Shown here: positions 32,031-42,494 of the stretch, piece by piece
How the letters are laid out: each line of letters begins with the position of its first letter
Numbering within the stretch: position 1 is the first letter of the stretch
Source of the DNA: Vibrio cincinnatiensis DSM 19608
Lineage (GTDB): Bacteria; Pseudomonadota; Gammaproteobacteria; Enterobacterales; Vibrionaceae
DNA: 57,657 bases
Direction: 5' to 3'
Assembly: GCF_900167345.1 (NCBI RefSeq)
Contig: NZ_FUXB01000008.1
Span: 1-57,657 of the forward strand
Translations under genes and position numbers: made by a program
The notes under the pieces: generated by a model
The model's input: only the letters and a program-made list of their open reading frames with translations
What the model was told of the DNA's origin: nothing
Databases searched by the model: none

Positions 32031-32956
32031 GCTTGATTTCCTTTATTGTTTGAATGTTGAAACATCTCTGCGATACCAGCGATTGAACCCATAAGCCCAG
32101 TCGCTTCCAGTGGTAGCATGATGATTTTTCCATTGTCTGCCTGACCAATCGATTTTAATGCTTCGGTATACCCTTGAGCAATAAAGTAATTGACGGCTTG
32201 CATATCTCCCTGTGCGATGGCTTCTGATACCATAGTTGTTGCTTTTGCCTCTGCTTCAGCGGCTCGCTCACGAGCTTCCGCTTGTAGAATAGCGGCTTGC
32301 TTTTCACCCTCGGCCTTTAATATTTCAGACTGTTTTTGCCCTTCTGCGCGTAAAATTTGTGCTTGGCGAACACCTTCGGCTTCTAAGACTTCTGCACGTT
32401 TATTTCGCTCTGCTTTCATTTGCGCATTCATTGCCGCCGTCAGATCGGCTGGGGGTTGAACATCTTTTATTTCAATACGGGTGATCTTAATTCCCCATGG
32501 ATTGGTGGCTTGGTCAATAATGGCTAATAGTTTGGTATTAATCATATCCCGTTGGCTGAGCATTTCATCCAGCTCCATGGAACCCAGTACAGTACGCATA
32601 TTCGTCAGGGTTAGGTTACGAATCGCATGTTCTAAATCGGTGACTTCATAAGCGGCTCGAGCGGCATTAATCACTTGCACAAAACAGACGGCATCAATGA
32701 CCACGCTTGCATTATCTTTACTGATCACTTCTTGCGCTGGGATATCAAGCACTCTTTCCATCATGTTGATTTTTTGACCAATTCGGTCAACAAATGGAAT
32801 GATAATATTTAACCCTGGTTGTAATGTGTGGGTATAACGGCCGAAGCGTTCGACCGTCCAGTGGTTACCTTGAGGGACGGTTTTTACTGCCGAAACAATA
32901 AATGAGACTACAACAACGACAAATATACCGATGGTAATCAGAGAATCAATAGCCAT
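32027..32956 (-). CDS. qmcA: SPFH-domain membrane protein QmcA
   Basis: A 309-aa stomatin/prohibitin-family protein: N-terminal membrane anchor (about 7-27), SPFH/Band 7 domain (about 28-185, beginning [15 protein letters not shown]) and an Ala/Glu-rich coiled-coil region (about 190-250) with repeated EAEGxxQAxI-like units. Members form large membrane assemblies and interact with FtsH in E. coli. It precedes and overlaps ybbJ. Confidence 0.94.
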   Translation of the reverse strand: MAIDSLITIGIFVVVVVSFIVSAVKTVPQGNHWTVERFGRYTHTLQPGLNIIIPFVDRIGQKINMMERVLDIPAQEVISKDNASVVIDAVCFVQVINAARAAYEVTDLEHAIRNLTLTNMRTVLGSMELDEMLSQRDMINTKLLAIIDQATNPWGIKITRIEIKDVQPPADLTAAMNAQMKAERNKRAEVLEAEGVRQAQILRAEGQKQSEILKAEGEKQAAILQAEARERAAEAEAKATTMVSEAIAQGDMQAVNYFIAQGYTEALKSIGQADNGKIIMLPLEATGLMGSIAGIAEMFQHSNNKGNQA

Positions 32957-33122
32957 GACGAATCCTTGTTAATTGAAAAATTAGAATGATTGGACACGAA
33001 TTGTGCAGTAGAGCAAGAGAACAGGCAAGGGGACTGACTTAAAATTGGGCACAATAGTATGAAATTCAATGTGCGAAGCCATGCGTCAATGTATTCTGCA
33101 TTGCTAACCTTGTTGCTGAATG

Positions 33123-33165
33123 TGCACCCTATTCGCATCGTCATGTGAGCAGGGTGCAGATTTTT
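33123..33165 (+). terminator. Plus-oriented terminator-like hairpin
   Basis: An 8-bp perfect stem (33123-33130 with 33151-33158) with a 20-nt loop is followed on the plus strand by a short T-run (33161-33165). Both flanking genes are on the minus strand, where no T-run follows. Confidence 0.4.
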
Positions 33166-33204
33166 ATTGCCAATCAGGGGGAGTTTGGTGTGTTTGAATG
33201 GCTA

Positions 33205-34059
33205 TCAGTAAAGTAAAGAATAGAGTTGGCGACGGTAACGGCTTGCAATAGGGTTACCTTGTCCAAGCGTACTCAAAATATCCATAAAGGTTTTTTTCAT
33301 CTCGCCTTCTAGTGTATTGAGGTCATTTTTTAGAAAACGCCACAATAGATCGAGCGCTTCTTCATCTCGTTGAACTTGATGGTATTGGCTGGCCAGCTCA
33401 TTGGCCATTTTGGCATCGGTTGGATTTTGGGACAGTGTCGATTCTAGTGCTTGGATTTCAGGACTGTCAGCGGCTTGTTCATACAATTCCACTTGGGCGA
33501 TTAAGCGCTTGTAATAACCATCCTGATATTCCAGAGGAATGGCGGATAATTGTTCTTTTGCTTCATCAAAGCGCCGATTCGCCAGTAAGCACTCAGCGAG
33601 AGCCAGCTTGACTTCTGCCTGAGTTTTCCACGGTTCATCAAGTTCTATCAGTAAGGGTAAAGCTTGTTCGTATTGCTGTTCACTCACCATTTGTAACGCT
33701 TGCTGTATGGTGCGTTCTTCTTGACTCGGTAAGTGGCGGGTTAACATCTCTTTGATTGCCTCAATCGGTTGTGGCCCACCCAGCCCATCAACCGGTTGTC
33801 CATTAATAAATAGTGCGATGGTCGGGAGTGCTTGAATGCCAAATTGAGCTGCGATTGACTGCTCTTCTTGGCAGTTCAAGGTGGCTAGCTGGAATGCACC
33901 GCCATATTGTTGAGCCAGTTGTTGAAGCTGAGGGGTCAACTGAGCACTTTCATCACTCATGGGGGCCCAAAAATAAAATAAAATAGGCTGATGCACTGAA
34001 TTTGCTAATACGTCACGAAAGTTGTGTTGATTAACATCAAGTGTATGAGGTGAGTGCAT
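33205..34059 (-). CDS. cnoX: Chaperedoxin CnoX (YbbN)
   Basis: A 284-aa cytosolic protein with an N-terminal thioredoxin fold (1-110) and C-terminal TPR repeats (about 115-284). The E. coli protein holds hypochlorite-damaged clients and delivers them to GroEL. The thioredoxin active site is lost: the WCxxC position reads FWAPMSDES, without cysteines. A single cysteine remains in LNCQEEQS, aligned with the E. coli residue I recall as bonding to GroEL. Confidence 0.92.
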   Translation of the reverse strand: MHSPHTLDVNQHNFRDVLANSVHQPILFYFWAPMSDESAQLTPQLQQLAQQYGGAFQLATLNCQEEQSIAAQFGIQALPTIALFINGQPVDGLGGPQPIEAIKEMLTRHLPSQEERTIQQALQMVSEQQYEQALPLLIELDEPWKTQAEVKLALAECLLANRRFDEAKEQLSAIPLEYQDGYYKRLIAQVELYEQAADSPEIQALESTLSQNPTDAKMANELASQYHQVQRDEEALDLLWRFLKNDLNTLEGEMKKTFMDILSTLGQGNPIASRYRRQLYSLLY

Positions 34060-34214
34060 GGTTATTCCTTATGATCTATGGATATAGGTAGAGAATGGGG
34101 GAGAGAAGGATAAATCTCAAGGTGCGAGTGAATTATCCTTTGAATGAATACGCTTGGTCGGGAATGGTGCAGGGTGATGAAAGGACTGACGAGTTCATTA
34201 GGGTAAGCAAGATT

Positions 34215-35042
34215 TCATGCTGATTTATTCAATAGCTTATCGAGTGTTCGCCCTGGTAATACGCGTTTCAGAACTGCAAACAGTTTCGTTGGAAAAGTGA
34301 TCCGATAACGTAGCTTGGGCCGTTTCGCTTCTAAAGCATGAAGCAAAGGAGGAAGGCACGCTTGAGCGGGAAGAGCGAATGGATGGTTCGATTCTTCCTT
34401 GGCAAGGCGAGAGATCTGTGTTTGATAAGCGTTTTTATGCAAGGAGGTGTTGATATTAATCCAACGAGTAAAAGCGTGTAATGCGTTGGCTCTAAATTGG
34501 GTATTTATTGGGCCAGGTTCAAGCAAACTAATGTGAATATTTGAACCGGCTAATTCTAAACGTAATGTATCCGTCCAACCTTCAATAGCAAATTTTGATG
34601 CATTGTAAGCTCCTCGATATTTCATTGCGGCAAAACCTAAGATAGAGCTGTTTTGAATAATTCGGCCATAACCTTGTTGACGAAAATGAGGCAGTAATAA
34701 TGTGGTTAATGTATGCCATCCAAAAAAGTTACTTTCAAATTGTGCTCTTAATGCCTCGGTCGGTAAATCTTCCAACGCGCCTGGTTGTCCATAAGCCCCA
34801 TTATTGAATAAGGCATAAAGCTGATGATTAGAGAGCGATAACGCTGAGTTTACTGCAGATTTGATACTATTTTCATCGGCTAAGTCTAACTGAATACAAG
34901 TTAAGCCAGCTTTTTGTAAGCGTTGAACATCTTTGCTATCACGGCAAGAAGCAATGACATGATAGCCTCGCTGTTTGAGTTCGAGAGCGGCCATATAGCC
35001 AATACCTGATGAACAGCCAGTAATAAGGATTGAGCGGGTCAT
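34215..35042 (-). CDS. ybbO: Short-chain dehydrogenase (YbbO-like)
   Basis: A 275-aa classical SDR with the NADP-binding motif TGCSSGIG, the NNGAYG segment, the catalytic Ser (QNSSILGF) and the YNASK active site. YbbO of E. coli reduces aldehydes; the substrate here is not determined. It stands between cnoX and a second NAD(P)-binding gene, 11 nt after the latter, and its placement near cnoX and qmcA matches the E. coli ybb cluster. Confidence 0.88.
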   Translation of the reverse strand: MTRSILITGCSSGIGYMAALELKQRGYHVIASCRDSKDVQRLQKAGLTCIQLDLADENSIKSAVNSALSLSNHQLYALFNNGAYGQPGALEDLPTEALRAQFESNFFGWHTLTTLLLPHFRQQGYGRIIQNSSILGFAAMKYRGAYNASKFAIEGWTDTLRLELAGSNIHISLLEPGPINTQFRANALHAFTRWININTSLHKNAYQTQISRLAKEESNHPFALPAQACLPPLLHALEAKRPKLRYRITFPTKLFAVLKRVLPGRTLDKLLNKSA

Positions 35043-35053
35043 GATTTATCCAA

Positions 35054-35968
35054 CTAATGATGATGTTGAAGGAGTTGTTTTAATGCAGATTCAATTCGTG
35101 AATAAGTGAACTGAAAACCTAATTCGGTTAATTTTTTAGGTTTGGCTCGGATGCTGTCAAACAACAGGACACTGGCCTCACCCATGAGTAAGCGAATGGC
35201 CCACTTAGGAGTAAATAAGAGGTGTGGGCGCTTGAGTGTTGAGGCTAAACAACGACTAAAGATTCTATTTTGTACTGGGTGAGGGGCACAAAGGTTGAAA
35301 GCGCCTTGTGCATGTTCTGTTTCCAGCAAATACACGATGGCTCGAACCATATCGCAAATATGGATCCAGGGCATATATTGTTCACCTCGCCCTATCGGTC
35401 CTCCCAATCCATAGCGGTAAGGGAGAAGCATTTTAGCTAAAGCCCCTCCTTCTGTTGAAAGGACGATCCCTGTTCTTAACAGGCAAACACGAGTCCTTTC
35501 GGATTCGGCTCTTCGTGCAATGTGTTCCCATTTTTTACAAATAGAATGGGGAAATTGTGCAGATTGAACCTGAAGGCTTTCATCGAAAGGATGAAGTTGT
35601 TGATCGCCGTAGTAACCTACTGCCGATCCACTAATAAAAACGGAAGGCGGGGAGGTACTTCCATGAATCAAATCGACTAATTTTTCTGTTATCGACCAAC
35701 GGCTTTGACAGATTCGTTGTTTTTGCTGCTTGGTCCATCTTTTATCTGCTATGGGCTCACCCGCTAAATTAATCACAGCATAATAGCCATTTAAGTTATT
35801 CAACGAATCTAGGTTATTGATAAAAGAGAGGCTTTGTGACTGAATATGGGCTAACTGTTGTTTGGCTCGGTGAATCTCTCGGGTGAGAATGACTAAATCG
35901 TGAGTCATTAATTGCTTGACGAGTGCTCGCCCAATCAGCCCAGTTGCTCCTGTGATCAGTATTTTCAT
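35054..35968 (-). CDS. yfcH: NAD-dependent epimerase-like protein YfcH
   Basis: A 304-aa atypical SDR of the TIGR01777/YfcH type: N-terminal TGATGLIGRALV nucleotide-binding motif, the INLAGEPIADKRW block, SGSAVGYYG and the C-terminal DUF1731 region (about 245-300). The catalytic activity is unknown. It forms a two-gene unit with the downstream SDR and is divergent from yfcE; in E. coli yfcH and yfcE are also close. Confidence 0.9.
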   Translation of the reverse strand: MKILITGATGLIGRALVKQLMTHDLVILTREIHRAKQQLAHIQSQSLSFINNLDSLNNLNGYYAVINLAGEPIADKRWTKQQKQRICQSRWSITEKLVDLIHGSTSPPSVFISGSAVGYYGDQQLHPFDESLQVQSAQFPHSICKKWEHIARRAESERTRVCLLRTGIVLSTEGGALAKMLLPYRYGLGGPIGRGEQYMPWIHICDMVRAIVYLLETEHAQGAFNLCAPHPVQNRIFSRCLASTLKRPHLLFTPKWAIRLLMGEASVLLFDSIRAKPKKLTELGFQFTYSRIESALKQLLQHHH

Positions 35969-36140
35969 AAAGCCTCCTTGCGGTTGTTATGTCCTACCAT
36001 TGCGTGGTTTCAGCTTATGTGTATCTTTGAACAGGTTCAAGCTTTTCTCATTTCTTTAGAATAGAGAGGATATGAGTCATCATGATGACGTTAACGGAGT
36101 AAGAACGTACAATGAGGTTATTAATGATTAGAGGTAGCAG

Positions 36141-36689
36141 ATGAAACTATTTATCGCATCGGATCTTCATGGTTCATTACCCGCAACAGAAAAAACCCTT
36201 CAAGCTTTTAGTGATTCAGGCGCGGAAACACTCATTTTACTGGGGGATTTACTTAATCATGGGCCAAGGAATCCGATTCCAACCGGTTATAACCCACCAG
36301 CTGTGGCTGAATGCTTGAATCAATATGCGCAGCATATTATGGCGGTAAGAGGCAACTGTGACAGTGAAGTCGATCAAATGCTGTTAGCGTTTCCCATGAT
36401 GAGTGACTTTTCGTGGGTTTTATTAGAATCTGGTCGTCGGTTATTCTTGACTCATGGTCACCTTTACCACGAGGAGAATCATCCTCCGCTCCGTTCTGGA
36501 GATGTTTTTATTCAAGGTCATACACACATTGCTCTTGCTGAATCACAAGCGGGAATTTATCGGTTTAACCCCGGCTCCGTGACCTTTCCTCGTAATCGTG
36601 GCGTTGCAAGTTATGGCTTGTTGGAGGAAGAGATGTTGACCGTTTATAGTTTCGATAAACAGGTATTAGCACAGACTCGTCTTATTTAA
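36141..36689 (+). CDS. yfcE: Phosphodiesterase YfcE
   Basis: A 182-aa calcineurin-like metallophosphoesterase with the full metal-binding series: SDLHGS, GDLLNHGPRNP, GNCDSEVD, THGHLYH and GHTHIA. E. coli YfcE hydrolyses artificial phosphodiesters; the natural substrate is unknown. A good AGAGGTAG ribosome-binding site precedes the ATG. It is convergent with toxS. Confidence 0.94.
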   Translation: MKLFIASDLHGSLPATEKTLQAFSDSGAETLILLGDLLNHGPRNPIPTGYNPPAVAECLNQYAQHIMAVRGNCDSEVDQMLLAFPMMSDFSWVLLESGRRLFLTHGHLYHEENHPPLRSGDVFIQGHTHIALAESQAGIYRFNPGSVTFPRNRGVASYGLLEEEMLTVYSFDKQVLAQTRLI

Positions 36690-36694
36690 GAACT

Positions 36695-36722
36695 CCTCAA
36701 GGGCACATGAGTGCCCTTGAGG
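36695..36722. other. Perfect hairpin between yfcE and toxS
   Basis: Arms of 12 nt (36695-36706 with 36711-36722) pair perfectly around a 4-nt loop, ending one base before the toxS stop codon. It is placed as a shared terminator of convergent genes, but neither strand has a T-run. Confidence 0.6.
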
Positions 36723-36723
36723 G

Positions 36724-37248
36724 TCACCCATTGCCAAATAGAACCGTTGAACCGTGATTTAGGCTAGTCAACAGTAAAGTTTTATCATTGACAACATCAA
36801 TTCGGCGACTTTGCTGAGCATCCACTTTAAACAACTGAGTAATTAACTGTAACTGTTCAGGAGTAAAGTCTTTACTGTAAGCGGATGAGGCATCTTTAAA
36901 TTCAATGGGAGAGATAAGTAGATAATTACCACTGATACTCCATTCCCCAGATTCAGAAATGTTGATGATGTTCTCTGCAACGGTTTGTTCTGTAGAATAG
37001 AGCTTCACCAATGATACGCGTAGATAGCTACCATTGGGTAAATATTTGACATTAGATATGACATCGACTCGGTGCAGTGGGCCGACGGCGTTATTGGGCA
37101 ATTGACGCTCAATCAATGTAACCATTTTCGATTGCCATTCACGAGAGCAGAGAATGTTCTCAAGCTTAATATCGCTTTGCTGGTACAACCATAGGCTGCC
37201 GCTAGCCGAAAGGATAAGGAGTAGTGCCGCGATTTTCTTCATCATCAT
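36724..37248 (-). CDS. toxS: Transmembrane regulatory protein ToxS
   Basis: Inner-membrane partner that stabilises and helps activate ToxR through periplasmic contacts. The chosen start (ATG 37248, 174 aa) has a strong GAGGG ribosome-binding site 6 nt upstream and lies 8 nt after the toxR stop; a longer frame to 37266 is not needed. There is an N-terminal membrane segment (about 3-22) and the conserved periplasmic blocks SREWQSKMV, VKYLPNGSYLRVS, DAQQSRR and LNHGSTVLF. Confidence 0.95.
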   Translation of the reverse strand: MMMKKIAALLLILSASGSLWLYQQSDIKLENILCSREWQSKMVTLIERQLPNNAVGPLHRVDVISNVKYLPNGSYLRVSLVKLYSTEQTVAENIINISESGEWSISGNYLLISPIEFKDASSAYSKDFTPEQLQLITQLFKVDAQQSRRIDVVNDKTLLLTSLNHGSTVLFGNG

Positions 37249-37256
37249 GTTATCCC

Positions 37257-38102
37257 TCACTGGCACACTTTTTCAGTTTCATTGATATTGGCAAAAATTC
37301 TTAAGGTGATATTTTCACTTGAATAATTCGGAGTGTGAATGTAGTTGAGCATCAGTTGATTATTTTCACCCCCCGTTGCAATCACTTCTTTAAGGTTAAG
37401 CGATATCTCTGTACCACGAATGGAGCGATATTTCTTAACACACGTCTCAATCATGGGTAACCAAGAAGAGAGGTCGGGGTGATTAATCGGTGCGCTGATC
37501 ATAACCTCATCGATAATTGCTAAACGGCGAAATTTTGAGGCTGGAGGTACTGTCAGTAAAAACACGATTAAGGGTAAAAGCAGTGCACACACAATCAGAA
37601 CCTTTGATATGGTATCAAAGTGGTGTTTGGGAGAGCTCGGTTTTACTTCTACATCGTGGGCTTTATTGCCAAGTTCGGGCTCATTGACCACCATAGATGT
37701 GGTATTAGATTCGGCAAACGTTTCTGACTCCCCAGACGTTTCTTTAGTTTGCTCTGGCTCTAAAGATTCAACGCTTGCGATCATCTGATAACCACGCTTA
37801 GGGACCGTTTTGATAAATTGCGGTGCTTTGGTGGAATCTTTTAGCATCTTTCTTAGCGTCGAAATCGCTTGGGTCAAGCTTGAGTCATCAACTTCAAAGC
37901 CTTGTTCTCGCCATACATAATTATGCAGTTCATTACGAGTAATGACATCATTAGGGTGCTGAACGAACATAAATAGGATGCGACTTTCATTACTACCAAG
38001 GCGGATCTCTTCATATCCTGCTTCAGTATCAATTAGTAAATTGCTCGTCGGGTCGAAAGTAAACCGATTGGCAACAATAAATTTGGTGTCGAATTTACTC
38101 AT
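37257..38102 (-). CDS. toxR: Transmembrane transcription factor ToxR
   Basis: Membrane-bound regulator of outer-membrane porins and, in V. cholerae, virulence genes. From ATG 38102 it is 281 aa: an N-terminal OmpR-type winged helix (about 10-110, with WREQGFEVDDSSLTQAI and FIKTVPKRGYQ), an acidic, variable linker (about 112-160), one membrane helix (about 166-186) and a periplasmic domain with two cysteines (221 and 280) in the positions of the V. cholerae disulfide pair. An upstream in-frame ATG at 38126 is possible but adds residues absent from homologues. It is divergent from htpG. Confidence 0.96.
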   Translation of the reverse strand: MSKFDTKFIVANRFTFDPTSNLLIDTEAGYEEIRLGSNESRILFMFVQHPNDVITRNELHNYVWREQGFEVDDSSLTQAISTLRKMLKDSTKAPQFIKTVPKRGYQMIASVESLEPEQTKETSGESETFAESNTTSMVVNEPELGNKAHDVEVKPSSPKHHFDTISKVLIVCALLLPLIVFLLTVPPASKFRRLAIIDEVMISAPINHPDLSSWLPMIETCVKKYRSIRGTEISLNLKEVIATGGENNQLMLNYIHTPNYSSENITLRIFANINETEKVCQ

Positions 38103-38497
38103 GAGATCTTCTTTTTTAACGGGCATATCTCGTTCAATGGGGGCATTGACAGATTTTACCTACTTAGTATTAGGGTCTCTTAGAACTGTAAATGGTGGCC
38201 GAATAACGAATCAGTCATATCCTTATAGCAAATTCACGACTGTAAACAGCTTAGAATCACTCTAATTGAATTTTTTGGGTTCTATTTTAAGCGTTGGCGT
38301 TAGTACTAATACGGATTGTATGGTTTTTAGATCAATAAGCCTAGAAGAGCATAATCAAAAAAAACACAAAAAACAGTGTTTTTATGGTTTTTGACCTTGA
38401 ATTTACATTCTCGAGCCACATGTTAATAGCAAATCGATGTTCTTCCTACCCTTTTCAGTTTTATTGATAGGGTTTGATATGATGTGACGGAGTTAAA
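38103..38497. other. toxR-htpG divergent promoter region
   Basis: This AT-rich 395-nt region contains no supported gene. It should hold the promoters of toxRS (leftward) and htpG (rightward). A heat-shock sigma-32-like promoter for htpG is listed separately at 38396-38423; no clear ToxR promoter could be picked out. Confidence 0.6.
38396..38423 (+). promoter_or_regulatory. Candidate sigma-32 promoter of htpG
   Basis: A CTTGAA box (38396-38401) and a CCACATGT box (38416-38423) are 14 nt apart, close to the heat-shock consensus of CTTGAA and CCCCATNT. Transcription would start near 38430, giving a leader of about 70 nt before the htpG ATG. Confidence 0.65.
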
Positions 38498-40405
38498 ATG
38501 AGCGAAACAGCAACTCAAAATAAAGAAACACGTGGTTTTCAATCGGAAGTAAAACAACTACTTCACCTGATGATTCACTCTTTGTATTCAAATAAAGAGA
38601 TCTTTCTACGAGAGTTGATTTCCAATGCTTCTGATGCGGCGGATAAGCTGCGCTTTCAAGCTTTATCAAATCCAGATTTGTATCAAGGTGATGCAGATTT
38701 AGGGGTAAAGCTCTCTTTTGATAAAGAAGCCAATACACTGACCGTGTCAGATAATGGTATAGGAATGAGCCGAGAAGAAGTGATTGAGCATCTTGGTACT
38801 ATAGCAAAATCTGGAACCGCTGAATTTTTCTCAAAACTTTCTCAAGACCAATCCAAAGATTCCCAGTTAATTGGGCAATTTGGTGTGGGTTTTTATTCTG
38901 CCTTTATTGTGGCTGATGCTGTGACTGTTCGCAGTCGTGCCGCCGGATTACCCGCAGAGCAAGCCGTTCAGTGGCATTCTCAAGGGGAAGGGGAATATAC
39001 GGTTGAAACGGTTGAGAAAGCGACTCGGGGAACGGATATCGTCTTGCATCTACGTGATGAGGGCAAAGAGTTCTTGTCGGAGTGGCGCTTGCGTGAGGTG
39101 ATCGCTAAATACTCAGATCACATTGGTATTCCTGTTTATATTCAAACACCTGAGCGTGATGAAGAAGGGAAAGAAACCGGTGAGTCTAAGTGGGAGCAGA
39201 TCAATAAAGCACAAGCATTATGGACTCGGTCTAAATCCGATGTCAGTGATGAAGAATATAAAGAGTTTTACAAGCATGTTTCTCATGATTTTGCTGATCC
39301 ACTGGTTTGGAGCCATAACAAAGTGGAGGGTAAAAATGATTATACCAGCTTGTTATATATTCCTGCGAAAGCCCCTTGGGACATGTACAACCGAGATCAT
39401 AAACATGGTTTAAAACTCTATGTTCAGCGTGTCTTTATTATGGATGATGCGGAACAGTTTATGCCTTCATACTTACGCTTTGTGCGTGGTTTGATTGACT
39501 CCAATGATCTGCCTCTCAACGTTTCTCGTGAGATTTTGCAAGATAATAAAGTCACTCAGTCTTTGCGCAATGCTTGTACTAAGCGTGTGCTAACGATGTT
39601 AGAGCGCTTGGCAAATAATGAAAGTGACAAGTACCAATCCTTCTGGAAAGAGTTTGGTTTAGTGATGAAAGAAGGCCCCGCAGAAGATTTTGCTAACCGT
39701 GAAAAGGTTGCGGGACTATTGCGATTTGCTTCGACTCATGTTGATAGTTCAGAACAATCGATCAGTCTGGCTTCTTATGTGGAACGGATGAAGGAAGGAC
39801 AAGAGGTTATTTACTACCTAACGGCAGATAGCTATCTTGCGGCGAAAAATAGCCCACACTTGGAGCAATTTAAGTCGAAAGGGATCGAAGTCTTACTGAT
39901 GTCTGATCGTATCGATGAGTGGTTGATGAACTATTTAACTGAGTTTGATGGTAAGTCCTTCCAATCCATCACCAAAGCGGGCTTAGACTTAAGCAAATTT
40001 GATGATGAGACAGAAAAAGAGAAACACAAAGAGACTGAACAGGAATTCCAGTCGGTTGTTGAGCGGGTGAAAGCCTATTTAGGGACGCGAGTCAAAGACG
40101 TTCGCACTACCTTTAAATTAGCGTCAACGCCTGCTGTCGTGGTTACTGACGATGGTGAAATGGGCACACAAATGGCGAAGTTACTTGCAGCAGCAGGGCA
40201 AGCGGTGCCTGAAGTGAAGTATATTTTCGAGATTAACCCAGAGCATGCAATGGTTAAACAGATGGCGGATGAAGCTGATGAGCAAGCGTTCGGCCGCTGG
40301 GTTGAAGTCTTACTTGGGCAAGCGATGCTGGCTGAGCGAGGTTCCATGGAAGATCCCACTCAATTTGTGACGGCCATCAATCAGTTATTGACTAAAGTAG
40401 AATAG
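38498..40405 (+). CDS. htpG: Chaperone HtpG (Hsp90)
   Basis: Bacterial Hsp90, an ATP-dependent chaperone. The 635-aa protein shows the GHKL ATPase motifs [28 protein letters not shown] and [11 protein letters not shown], a middle client/ATPase domain containing [12 protein letters not shown], and a C-terminal dimerisation domain. It is followed by a strong terminator, and by adk and hemH as in E. coli. Confidence 0.98.
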   Translation: MSETATQNKETRGFQSEVKQLLHLMIHSLYSNKEIFLRELISNASDAADKLRFQALSNPDLYQGDADLGVKLSFDKEANTLTVSDNGIGMSREEVIEHLGTIAKSGTAEFFSKLSQDQSKDSQLIGQFGVGFYSAFIVADAVTVRSRAAGLPAEQAVQWHSQGEGEYTVETVEKATRGTDIVLHLRDEGKEFLSEWRLREVIAKYSDHIGIPVYIQTPERDEEGKETGESKWEQINKAQALWTRSKSDVSDEEYKEFYKHVSHDFADPLVWSHNKVEGKNDYTSLLYIPAKAPWDMYNRDHKHGLKLYVQRVFIMDDAEQFMPSYLRFVRGLIDSNDLPLNVSREILQDNKVTQSLRNACTKRVLTMLERLANNESDKYQSFWKEFGLVMKEGPAEDFANREKVAGLLRFASTHVDSSEQSISLASYVERMKEGQEVIYYLTADSYLAAKNSPHLEQFKSKGIEVLLMSDRIDEWLMNYLTEFDGKSFQSITKAGLDLSKFDDETEKEKHKETEQEFQSVVERVKAYLGTRVKDVRTTFKLASTPAVVVTDDGEMGTQMAKLLAAAGQAVPEVKYIFEINPEHAMVKQMADEADEQAFGRWVEVLLGQAMLAERGSMEDPTQFVTAINQLLTKVE

Positions 40406-41351
<946 letters not shown>

Positions 41352-41379
41352 TTAGCAAGCTTTCCAATATAAATAAGTC

Positions 41380-41405
41380 AGGCGACCTCTAGGGTCGCTT
41401 TTTTT
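41380..41405 (+). terminator. adk terminator
   Basis: A 6-bp GC-rich stem (41382-41387 with 41393-41398), a 5-nt loop and seven consecutive T. Confidence 0.85.
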
Positions 41406-41440
41406 CACTCCTTCTACCGTGATTGAAAAGGTAAATATGA

Positions 41441-42415
41441 ATGGACGTTATGCATCACCGTAAAAAATGGGGGGTTTTGCTTGCAAACCTAGGAACACCA
41501 CAAGCGCCAACCCCAAAAGCCGTCAAACAATTTTTAAGCCAGTTTTTACACGATAAACGCGTTGTCGACCTAAGCCGTTGGTTATGGTGTCCAATATTGC
41601 ATGGGATCATTCTGCCGAGTCGATCTCCCAAAGTGGCTAAGCTTTATCAATCTATCTGGATGGATCAAGGCTCACCATTAATGGTCTATTCAAAGCGTCA
41701 GCAGGAGAAGTTACAGCAGCAACTTTCACTTCCGGTTGAATTAGGTATGACTTATGGCCAACCAAGCTTAGAAAGTGGAGTACAGGCACTTTGTGAGCAG
41801 GGGGTCACCGCTATCATCATTTTACCGCTTTACCCTCAGTATTCCGCGACCACCACCGCCGCTGTTTTTGATGGGTTAGCTCAGGTGATGAAACAGCAAG
41901 TAGTCATACCAGAATTGATGTTTATTCAAGAATATCATGATCATCCTCTCTACATTCGGGCTTTAGCTGATAAAGTTCGTGAGTCGTGGGCTAGGAATGG
42001 GCGAGGTGATAAATTGGTTTGCTCTTATCATGGCATTCCTAAACGTTATGCGGATAACGGGGATATTTATCCTGCGCAGTGTACGCAAACGACACGTCTT
42101 TTAGCTCAGGAACTCGGATTAACCGACAACCAAATTATGATGACCTATCAGTCACAATTTGGAAAAGAAGAGTGGTTGCAACCTTACACCGATCAAACCA
42201 TGGCGCACCTTCCTAAACAGGGAGTAAAACGGCTTGATATTATTTGCCCGGCGTTTTCCGTGGATTGTTTGGAAACGTTGGAAGAAATTGCAGGGGAGAA
42301 TCAGCGAATTTTTCTTGAAGCGGGTGGAGAGGCGTTTCACTATGTGCCCTGTTTGAACGATTCTGATGCTCATATTGCTATGATGGCCGAGTTAGTTAAC
42401 GCATGTCGCCGCTAA
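41441..42415 (+). CDS. hemH: Ferrochelatase HemH
   Basis: Last step of protoheme synthesis, inserting Fe2+ into protoporphyrin IX. The 324-aa protein shows the N-terminal VLLANLGTP motif, the metal-binding His in [10 protein letters not shown] and the conserved Glu in [12 protein letters not shown] 41441 has an AAGG ribosome-binding site 9 nt upstream; ATG 41450 is an alternative. Confidence 0.95.
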   Translation: MDVMHHRKKWGVLLANLGTPQAPTPKAVKQFLSQFLHDKRVVDLSRWLWCPILHGIILPSRSPKVAKLYQSIWMDQGSPLMVYSKRQQEKLQQQLSLPVELGMTYGQPSLESGVQALCEQGVTAIIILPLYPQYSATTTAAVFDGLAQVMKQQVVIPELMFIQEYHDHPLYIRALADKVRESWARNGRGDKLVCSYHGIPKRYADNGDIYPAQCTQTTRLLAQELGLTDNQIMMTYQSQFGKEEWLQPYTDQTMAHLPKQGVKRLDIICPAFSVDCLETLEEIAGENQRIFLEAGGEAFHYVPCLNDSDAHIAMMAELVNACRR

Positions 42416-42444
42416 CCATGAATCAATAACCATGATATGAGTGC

Positions 42445-42480
42445 AAAGTTAAAAGCCTCCTTAACGAGGCTTTTAACTTT
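42445..42480. terminator. Bidirectional hemH/dtpA terminator
   Basis: A 15-bp perfect stem (42445-42459 with 42466-42480) closes a 6-nt loop between convergent genes, with A- and T-rich arms suited to both directions. Confidence 0.88.
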
Positions 42481-42494
42481 TCTCACCAATGAAA

